DNA from: Prorocentrum cordatum
Taxonomy: Eukaryota > Sar > Dinophyceae > Prorocentrales > Prorocentraceae
Direction of reading: 5' to 3'
Length of the DNA stretch: 64,000 nt
Assembly (NCBI GenBank): GCA_963575745.1
Contig: CAUYUJ010021037.1
Span: 223,501-287,500 of the forward strand
Of this stretch, positions 33,105-40,257 are shown one piece after another; position 1 is the stretch's first letter; each line of letters starts with the position of its first letter. Under the pieces are notes generated by a model. It worked only from the letters and a program-made list of their open reading frames with translations, was not told the origin of the DNA and did no database searches. A program made the translations under genes and the position numbers.

Positions 33105-33763
33105 TCACTGCATTACATATATGTTGCGCATATGTTCAGACATGACACATGCCGCCGTTTGGGAGAGCGCCAGCCTCCATGAACGTGATATTCTCGTGCA
33201 GCGGCCAATCAAGATATGTCTGAGCCACATTGAGAGACAGCCAGGTGCACGTTCGGGGCGTCTACTTTGTGGACTGCCCGTCGGCCCCGCGTGTTCCCCG
33301 ATCACGGCGCCTTCCCCTGCGCCCGCGTGCCCGACTCTGGCGTTCGACTCACCGGCAGCGAATTCCCCACGATTGGCCGAGCAGGCGCGGCATTCTGCAT
33401 CCAGGCAGATGTAGAAACGACGACGCCTTTCGAATGGCCTCGCATTGTGCGGCGCGTAAAAACACAAGATGCCGAACGCGCGGGCCCAAACCTTCAACCT
33501 CAGGCGTCACCTGCGCGAACGAAGTCTTTGCGAGCGCGACCGGCCACAACGAACCCAACTCCAGCCCGTGCCGGGTCAGTCGTGTCTTCGTCCTTGAATG
33601 CAACACAGTACCCGTCATGCTCAAAAACGTCTGCTTTGGGACGTCTCGTCTCTTGCATGCGCAGTATATCAATACCCAGTTTCCCCATGTGGTTGACACT
33701 TTCCGATGGCTCCAGGTCAGTGAGGCCACGCACGTTCCACGTTGCAAAATGCAATGGCTCCAC
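33105..33763 (-). pseudogene. LINE 1 endonuclease (EEP fold)
   Basis: This enzyme nicks target DNA to prime reverse transcription. The first frame (33763-33500) has HFATWNVRGLTD with Asn 10, and IDILRMQETR with Glu 38, the two N-terminal catalytic motifs of apurinic-endonuclease-like LINE nucleases. A frame change at about 33498 leads to FYAPHNARPFERRRRFY and then GESNARVG. The last is where GDxNAR is expected, so the catalytic Asp is replaced. The remaining His motif is not seen before the frame ends at 33105. Confidence 0.75.
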
Positions 33764-33829
33764 GTGCGTGTCGGTGTCCTCTTGGACGCTTCTGTCCCGA
33801 GAAGGTGAAACAGGTTTGAGCCCGTGGCG

Positions 33830-34300
33830 CCCTGAACGCCCCTGCTGACCCTTGCTAGTCCCTTTCCCCTTGCGTGCTGCGTTTTTTTGTTGTATGCCTC
33901 TCCTGCCTGTTGGTTGTTCTTCATGTCCGTCGACTCCGTGTCACTCTGGAGCTCTTGCCATCGCTCCCACTCTGGATCCTTCCGCTCTATGTTGAGAGAG
34001 GCATTCGTCATAGAGAAGATCATGATGAGCTTCCCGCCGGCTTTGACCGCCCCAGTGTCTGTGTCCACTTTGACGTAGTTTTTCTCGGAACCACATTTGG
34101 TATGAAGAAAGCGGAAACCCAAGAGCAGCGAACGCAGCACTCGACCCTCGACTGTTGCATCAAAGTTGCACCACGCCTTCTGGCTGTAATTCCGGGGGTG
34201 TTGTACTGCAGCGCATGCGTGCTGAAGGGCGTCGCGTGCTTTCGGGGCCTTCTCGTGCGTGTCGAAGGCTACGTGTCGAAGGCTACGAAACCGCACCCAG
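33830..34300 (-). pseudogene. LINE 1 ORF1-like region
   Basis: A long open frame on the minus strand includes THEKAPKARDALQHACAAVQ, a middle with GRVLRSLLLGFRFL and KCGSEKNYVKVDTDTGAVKAG, and a charged stretch (NIERKDPEWERWQELQ). The pattern resembles nucleic-acid-binding ORF1 or N-terminal regions of dinoflagellate LINEs, which is a resemblance from memory. The same frame runs on over the endonuclease in the wrong phase. Confidence 0.45.
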
Positions 34301-34329
34301 AGGCCGAAAACATCAAAACGAAAATTATC

Positions 34330-34580
34330 TGGGCGAAGAGTGTGAGGGGTGCTCCGAAATGGGCCCCAGGTCCGCATGCAAACGTCACCAATGAAGCCAC
34401 CAAGCGCTGTACTGGTCGGGGGAGACACATGCGGCCGCGGCCACTGGGGCCTTCGGTGGAGCTCCCTGCGGGGCTACGAAGCGCCGTATTGCATGGGGGA
34501 GACGCGTGCGGCCGCGGCCACTGGCGCCTTCTACGTGGAGCCTCGTGTGGGGCCTCCAGACGCTGCACGGGGCCACCAGA
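34330..34580. repeat. Partial array of composite-element units (R4)
   Basis: Two to three units carry GGGGCCTTCGGTGGAGCTCC and GGGGCTACGAAGCG, without the conserved left or right element ends. Confidence 0.65.
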
Positions 34581-34784
34581 CGCTGCATGCCACTGCTCGA
34601 GGCAGTACGAAGCGGAACAGACCCGAGAGGTCGATCTCTCCCTCGCAACGAGAGGAGGGCTGGCTTGCGGGTCAGAGCACTCGGGTCTTCGGCGGCCCGC
34701 TCGGGACCACGTCGATCCCGGCAGCCCCCCTCGACGAGGCGCGGCTGCTGGCCGAGGGCCTCCGGGGGCTGGAAAGAACGTCCC

Positions 34785-34930
34785 GGAGCCGACAGAAAAC
34801 CCACGAAACTCTCGAACCAAACAAAAACACGAGAACTCACGAAAACTCAAAAAAAAAACGAAAACTCCAAAACTTACGACAACTCCAAAATCTCACGAAA
34901 ACGCACGAAAACTCACGAGAACCTTCGTAA
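34785..34930. repeat. Degenerate ACGAAAACTC repeat
   Basis: Words of 9 to 11 bases such as ACGAAAACTC and CCAAAACTTACG. A-rich on the plus strand. Confidence 0.75.
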
Positions 34931-34934
34931 CGAG

Positions 34935-35455
34935 GGGCACCTAAGCATCTGACGAGGTGCTGTTCCAGTGGGCGGCCCCAAACTTCCCCACTCCTTCCCA
35001 TCCCCGTGGGCAGTTCTCCCGGATCCGTTTTTTCGGACACCATATCCCAACAGGCCCCGGATGCCGACATCAAGGAACACCGCCGAGACTGAACAAAAAC
35101 ACATCGTGGTCGTCGCCGCCAGATGCCAAATCATTTTCCCATTCTGAAAGGTGCGGTCGAGAAGAAAATGGGCGGTAATGAAGACAGAGGACAGAGCCTC
35201 GATGGCAAGTTCTATGCTCAACGTCGCCGTCGCCAGCTGCCCAGACCTCCGACAACATCCTTCTCAAATGAAGTCGACCTCCAGGAGGCCTCGACCCACT
35301 CCTCGGACTCGGTGAGTTGCATCCTGTGTCGTTGGTTGACGGCCCTGGGGCCCGGCGAAGGCCTGCAGGACGTAGCGACAGAACTCCCATCGTGATTGGT
35401 TCATGACTCGAAGGGGTCCGAATATCGAACCTTCGCTGGGGGAAGGCAAGGCGGC
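34935..35455. other. No gene recognised
   Basis: Several short open frames with no recognisable pattern and no array. Confidence 0.45.
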
Positions 35456-35459
35456 GCCA

Positions 35460-35575
35460 TCCTCCGATGCATCGACGGCGCCTCGGCGACGTCGGCCATG
35501 CATCGGCGACGTCGGCGTGGAGGGAAGCGGGCCCCACATCGACCCGCATCGCTGATGCATCGGCGATGACAGACA
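35460..35575. repeat. Palindromic GATGCATCGGCGATG family, copy 1
   Basis: Self-complementary words GATGCATCG, GCATCGGCGA and CGCTGATGCATCGGCG surround CCCCACATCG. The same arrangement occurs at 62405-62540. Confidence 0.65.
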
Positions 35576-35807
35576 GAGCCTCGAGGCAACCGCTCCGCTG
35601 TGTGCGCACAGCCCTTCGCAACGACAGGGTGAGGACGAGGCCACGCTCCTAGACACCTGGCTGTCCCAACTTGTCCGCTGCGTGGGCCCCGGAGGTCTGG
35701 ACCACTTCCCCAGGGCCAGATTTGCGTCCCGAATCGTTCTTTGGCTGCCCCGAGGGCCAGCCAGGGGCGCCGGAGGCCGAAAACAGCCAAAAACCGCCCG
35801 CCGAGGA

Positions 35808-35940
35808 GATTGAGGAGGAGGAGGAGGAGGAGAAGAAGGAGGAGGAGGAGGAGGAGGAGGGGGAGGGGGAGGGGGAGGGGGAGGGGGAGGAGGAGGAGAA
35901 GGAGGAGAAGGAGGAGGACAAGGGTGAGGGGGAGGAGGAC
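35808..35940. repeat. (GGA)n/(GGGGA)n array
   Basis: Purine-rich GAGGAG and GGGGGA repeats on the plus strand. Confidence 0.95.
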
Positions 35941-36289
35941 AAACTAGGTGAGCTCGCGTCATATCTGACGTCCTAACCCTCCCTCCCATCCCTTACCATG
36001 GCGTAGCTCGCCCCAAAGTGGGGGGGGGCTTCTGCGACCCAAAAAATCAACGAATCAACACCGAATGTGGAATCACTTCCGATGGTTGTTTCGGGAAGGG
36101 GCCAATTTCTAGATGTTGGGGCCTATTTGGAAGGACCGGAAACCATGCCGTGGCATGGCGCTGGAAGCAATGACGCCAGCGCGGGAACACGATTCGGAAC
36201 GAGCGGAAGCGCGGAAATGAGGCAAGCGCTGCAGCGGGAGCACGATTAGGAACGAGCGGTGACCCGAAAATGAAGGCAGCGCCTCAGAG

Positions 36290-36480
36290 AGAGCAGCACT
36301 TTGAACAAAATTATCCCGGCAAAGCAACCTAACAGCGATGTGTAGAAGCATATCTGAAAGCATTCCCCTTAAGATTCAGATGAAAATCCAGTTGTCGAAT
36401 TCTGCTGTTCTCGCAGTCGTAGTCGCATTCGCGATGACAGTCGCAGCGGCAACGGCAGTCGCAGTCACAGCCTCAGCCTC
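36290..36480 (+). repeat. 185-bp duplicated block, copy 1
   Basis: It matches 37795-37985 with only a handful of substitutions. The shared plus-strand frame starts ATG at 36338 and encodes a hydrophobic segment (VLAVVVAFAMTVAAATAVAV), like a signal peptide or signal anchor. Copy 1 then runs into a CTC array. Confidence 0.8.
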
Positions 36481-37140
36481 AGCCTGCCTCCTCCTCCTCC
36501 TCCTCTTTCTCCTGCTCCTCCTCCTCCTCCTCCTCCTCCTCCTCCTCTTCCTCCTGCTCGTCCTCGTTCTCGTCCTCCTCGTCTTGCTCGTCCTCCTCCT
36601 CCTCCTCCTCGTCCTCCTCCTCCTCTCCTCCTCCTCCTCCTCCTCCTCCTCCTCCTCCTCCTCCTGGTAGTCCTCCCCCCCCCCTCCTCCTCCTCCTCCT
36701 CCTCTTCCTGGTCGTCCTCGTTCTCGTCCTCCTCGTCTTGCTCGTCCTCCTCCTCCTGGTGTTCTCTCCTCCTCCTCCTCCTCCTCCTCCTCCTCCTCCT
36801 CCTCCTGGTGGTCCTCGTTCTCCTCCTCCTGGTGTTCTCCCCCCCCCTCCTCCTCCTCCTCCTCGTCCTCCTCCTCCTCCTCCTCCTCCTCCTCCTTCCT
36901 CCTCCTCCTCCTCCTCCTCCTCCTCCTCCTCCTCCTCCTCCTGGTAGTCCTCCCCCTCCTCCTCCTCCTCCTCCTCCTCTTCCTGGTCGTCCTCCTCCTC
37001 CTGGTCGTCCTCCTCCTCCTGCTCGTCCTCCTCCTCCTCCTGCTCGTCCTTCTTCTCCTGCTCCTCCTGCTCCTCGTCCTGCTCCTGCTCGTCCTCGTCC
37101 TCCTGGTCTTGCTCGTCCTCCTCCTCGTCGTGCTCTTGCC
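36480..37140. repeat. (CTC)n array, about 660 bp
   Basis: CTC triplets broken by CTGGTAGTC, GTCCTCGTT and C runs. A larger repeat of about 260-290 bases is visible, because the CTGGTAGTCCTCCCCC and TCTTCCTGGTCGTCC words recur. Open frames of over 200 codons in all phases are artefacts. Confidence 0.95.
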
Positions 37141-37149
37141 CCTGCTGAA

Positions 37150-37640
37150 AATGTGGCCCAGGAATGGGGTCTGGGAGCTCGAAGAGCACGAAGTTGCCTA
37201 CAGTTGGCTACGGGCATTCAAAATGTGGCCCGGGAATGGAGTTCTGGGAACTCGAAGAGCACGAAGTGGCCTACAGTTGGCTCCGGGCATTCAAAATGTA
37301 GCCCGGGAGAGTTCTGGGAACTCGAAGAGCACGAAGTGGCCTACAGTTGGCTCCGGGCATTCAAAATGTGGCCCGGGAATGGAGTTCTGGGGACTCGAAG
37401 ACCACGAAGTGGCCTACAGTTGGCTCCGGGCATTCAAAATGTGGCCCGGGAATGGAGTTCTGGGAACTCGAAGAGCACGAAGTGTGTGACTGTTGCATCC
37501 GGTTATTCTAAATGTGGCCCGGGAATGGCGTTCTGGGATCTCGAAGAGCACGAAGTGTGTGACTGTTGCATCCGGGTATTCAGAATGAGCCTGGGAATGG
37601 AGTTCTGGGAACTCGAAGAGCACGAAGTGTGTGACTGTTG
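37150..37640. repeat. 73-bp tandem repeat, array 1
   Basis: About seven units carry ATGTGGCCCGGGAATGGAGT and CTCGAAGAGCACGAAGTG. The words start at 37225, 37298, 37368 and 37441, that is steps of 73, 70 and 73. It ends in a tail (37630-37770) shared with array 2 at 42575-43010. Confidence 0.9.
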
Positions 37641-37770
37641 ATAAAAAACGAGCCCGGCACCCTGCCGCCCGGCAACTCCCAACACCTGCCCGGACCCCCC
37701 TGTGGAGTGATCTGTAAACTCTTTTTAGACCACTAGAAACCTATCAGTCTTCGCTGTTAGGTAAAAACCC
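37630..37770. repeat. Shared tail of 73-bp arrays, copy 1
   Basis: AAAAACGAGCCCGGCACC, GCCGCCCGGCAACTCCC and AACCTATCAGTCTTCGC recur in the same order at 43005-43137, with a small variable patch before the last word. Confidence 0.85.
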
Positions 37771-37794
37771 AAGCGAAAACCCATTTCCCGGGGA

Positions 37795-38357
37795 TCCTGC
37801 ATAAATTATCCCGGCAAAGCAACCTAACAGCCATGTGTAGGAGCATATCTGGAAGCATTCCCCTTAAGATTCGGATGAAAATCCAGTTGTCGAATTCTGC
37901 TGTTCTCGCAGTCGTAGTCGCATTCGCGATGACAGTCGCAGTGGCAACGGCAGTCGCAGTCACAGCCTCAGCCTCAGCCTGCCTGCCTCAGCCTCAGCCT
38001 GCCTCAGCCTCAGCCTGCCTCAGCCTCAGCCTCAGCCTGCTTCAGCCTCAGCATCAGTCTGCCTTCGGCCTCGGCCTCAGCCTCAGCCTGCCTCAGCCTC
38101 AGCCTGCATCAGCCTCAGCCTCAGCCTCAGCCTGCCTCAGCATCAGCCTGCCTCAGCCTCAGCCTCAGCCTGCCTCTGCCTCAGCCTCAGCCTGCTTCAG
38201 CCTCAGCCTCAGTCTGCCGTCGGCCTCGGCCTCAGCCTCAGCCTGCCTCAGCCTCAGCCTGCATCAGCCTCAGCCTCAGCACGAAGCGACCCAGCTAGAA
38301 GGACAAAGCGCTGAATGTACACCGATGTGTTCGACGACTGCGTATGTAATGATGTGA
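37795..38357 (+). CDS. Unrecognised ORF with hydrophobic N-terminus and Ser/Ala/Pro/Gln repeats
   Basis: ATG at 37833 opens a 174-codon frame ending at 38355-38357. Residues 15-35 include MKIQLSNSAVLAVVVAF followed by an Ala/Val-rich segment, like a signal peptide. From about residue 45 the CAGCCT hexamer repeat gives ASASA, LSLSL and PQPQP stretches that change phase at indels. It ends with EGQSAECTPMCSTTAYVMM. The N-terminal half is duplicated at 36290-36480. It may be a secreted low-complexity protein, but a repeat accident is just as likely. No family is recognised. Confidence 0.3.
37968..38285. repeat. (CAGCCT)n hexamer array
   Basis: CAGCCT, CTGCCT and CAGCAT units on the plus strand, with GGCCTCGGCCTC interruptions twice. 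Confidence 0.95.
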
Positions 38358-38604
38358 CGATATACAGACTGAGCCCTTCGTGAATGTCTACATGTTTTTC
38401 TGACGCCTACAAACGGCGCTGACGTGTGTGAGAAAATTGTCCGCGCAGCAAAAGCCGGCGAAGCGTGCGGGAGCTCGCATGCTGAGACAGACTACGTCTG
38501 CAGACCGCCAGCTGCAAAAGGTTGCGAGCGGCTCTTGGAAGATGTTTACGGAACGGAGCTACGGTGTCTGAAAACATTGGCATCGAAGCGAAGAGCCTCG
38601 GAGC

Positions 38605-38701
38605 CCTGCAACCTGAGAAACACCGCAGGAACTCGCATACTGAAAAGGAATGCATTGCAAACCGCACGCTGCGAACCCTGCAGGCTGAGAAGCACCGCAG
38701 G
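38605..38701. repeat. Two non-coding copies of the short GASQPA-type repeat
   Basis: 38605-38629 and 38679-38701 match the short repeat in the neighbouring gene: on the minus strand GGTGYTTCTCAGSYTGC. Both are extended by TCCTGCGG on one side and by GCAGGGYTC on the other. Confidence 0.75.
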
Positions 38702-38737
38702 ATGTCGCATGCTGAAAAGCACTTGTACTGCAGAGCG

Positions 38738-39061
38738 CTAGCACTCCATCTCGGGCTCGGACCCCCCCGTCCTGATCCAGAACGTGTCCGGCCACGGCCT
38801 GAAAATGCCGTTCCAACTCCCGAGGATCAGCTGGCACTCCGGCTCTGGGACACTCCAGTACGTCTTGAGCACCTTGAGCCAGGCCCCATCTCGGGATCCC
38901 CACAGCACGCTGTACTTGACCGAGACCGTGCCGAACTCATAACAATTGACCTCCGAAGGACCTGCGATGCGGTGGTTCTGAGCCAGGACGAGGTCCGCAT
39001 GGTCGAGCGTCGGCACCGTACGCCCATGCCCAGACGGACCATCCACGGCGAGCCACATCAT
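38738..39061 (-). CDS. Exon-like fragment of unknown protein
   Basis: This 107-codon frame from an ATG at 39061 has a balanced composition with many Trp, Tyr and Cys: MMWLAVDGPSGHGR, NCYEFGTVSVKYSVLWGS, GAWLKVLKTYWSVPEPECQL and WNGIFRPWPDTFW. It contains no repeat. The frame extends upstream (TALQTLSQ) to about 39110. The stop at 38738 is followed by copies of the short repeat. I do not recognise the family. It may be one exon or a decayed gene. It lies on the same strand as the EEP gene. Confidence 0.45.
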   Translation of the reverse strand: MMWLAVDGPSGHGRTVPTLDHADLVLAQNHRIAGPSEVNCYEFGTVSVKYSVLWGSRDGAWLKVLKTYWSVPEPECQLILGSWNGIFRPWPDTFWIRTGGSEPEMEC

Positions 39062-39234
39062 CTGAGACAGCGTCTGGAGGGCGGTCGACAGGCGACTGGC
39101 GACTGGCGACGACGAGCTGGTCTTGGACTGTCAGGAACGCTACACGACCAAAAGAAAACGAAGCACGACCGAGGAAACACCAGAGCTCCTAGCTGGGAGG
39201 CGAGATCAAGGGGGACGAGGAAGAAGGGAAGAGG

Positions 39235-39480
39235 AGGAGGAGGAAGAGTCAGAGCAAGAGTAACGGTGAGAGTAAGAGTCAGAGTAAGAGTAAGGCGAAC
39301 TGCACGAGTCGGAGTAAGAGTCAGGGCAAGAGGCCCCCCAAGCGGCCCCAAGAGGCCCCCAAGAGGCCCCCAAGAGGCCCCCAAGAGGCCCCAAGAGGCC
39401 CCAAGAGGCCCCCAAGAGGCCCCCAAGAGGCCCCCAAGAGGCCCCCAAGAGGCCCCACGAGGCTCCAAGAGGCCCTCCAA
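39235..39480. repeat. AGAGTA repeat then pure CCCCCAAGAGG array
   Basis: 39240-39325 has AGAGTAAGAGTC hexamers. 39335-39475 is the most regular stretch of the 11-bp CCCCCAAGAGG unit in the window. Confidence 0.9.
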
Positions 39481-39571
39481 GGGCTGGTGGTACTCGGCTT
39501 TTAATCATGTGGTGGGAGGGCGGAACGCGAGGGCTTACGGCCGCCCTTCGGGTTTGATCACTGCTCCTTAT

Positions 39572-39790
39572 CAATCCCACCAGCCCTTTGGGCGTGAGTG
39601 GTTTAGGGAGCCCGCTCTGTTCTCAACCCCCCTTCTTCCCCTTCGGGGAAGGGTTTACCCCCCCCCCTACCCCCTCCCCCTGGGCCTGGAGAGGGCGCCC
39701 CGCGGGTCGTTTGAGGGGTCTTTTTCGACTCCTGGGAGGGCTAAAAAAACGACGACCCTCACGAGGATTCTGGCCCCGACGGGGGGGCAC
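39572..39790. repeat. Dispersed ~210 bp block, copy 2 (pair with 4725-4935)
   Basis: AATCCCACCAGCC and TTTGGGCG, CTTCGGGGAAGGG, CACGAGGATTCTGGCCCC, in the same order as copy 1. Confidence 0.7.
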
Positions 39791-39814
39791 CGTCTGGTCC
39801 CCCTCCTCTTCTTT

Positions 39815-40150
39815 AAAGCCAGAATCATTGATTGTACTACGGTTTTGGCCCCATTTGGGCGTCCTGAGGGGGCCGCGCTCATCTTCCTTCACAGCAAAAT
39901 CATTGATTTTACGAAGGTGTTCGGCTCATTTTGTCCTTCTCAGGGGGCAGCTCTCATTTCCGCTTTTGAGGAGGTCGCAAGAGGCCCCAAGATGGCCCCA
40001 AGAGGCCCCCAGGAGGCTCCCAAGAGGCCTCCAAGAGGCCCCCAAGAGGCCCCCAAGCGGCCCCAAGAGGCCCCCAAGAGGCCCCCAAGAGGCCCCCAAG
40101 AGGCCCCAAGAGGCCCCAAGAGGCCCCCAAGAGGCCCCAAGAGGCTGAGA
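39815..40150. repeat. Two AT islands and CCCCCAAGAGG array
   Basis: AGAATCATTGATTGTACTAC at about 39823 and AAAATCATTGATTTTACG at about 39896 are two tandem copies of the island seen in other arrays. A regular 11-bp array follows at 39970-40150. Confidence 0.8.
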
Positions 40151-40237
40151 AGCACCGCAGGAACTCGCATGCTTTCGAACACTACTGCTCGAGACCGCAG
40201 CTGGAGAGCGGCAGACCGCAGGCTGAGAAGCACCGCG
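40142..40237. repeat. Two further non-coding copies of the short repeat
   Basis: Copies at 40142-40161 and 40216-40237, same orientation as those in the gene that ends at 40258. Confidence 0.75.
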
Positions 40238-40257
40238 GGCAGGGAGACTTGCAAAAC

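Larger units (their letters stand above)
31440..34428 (-). mobile_element. LINE retrotransposon 1, decayed
   Basis: In 5' to 3' order on the minus strand: an ORF1-like region (about 34300-33830), an AP-type endonuclease (33763-33105), a linker (33100-32545), reverse transcriptase (32542-31680) and a short 3' part to about 31440. Several frameshifts and stops break every segment. The layout is that of an L1/CR1-like non-LTR element. The 5' end meets an array of composite-element repeat units at 34330-34580. No poly-A or target duplication could be defined by eye. Confidence 0.8.
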
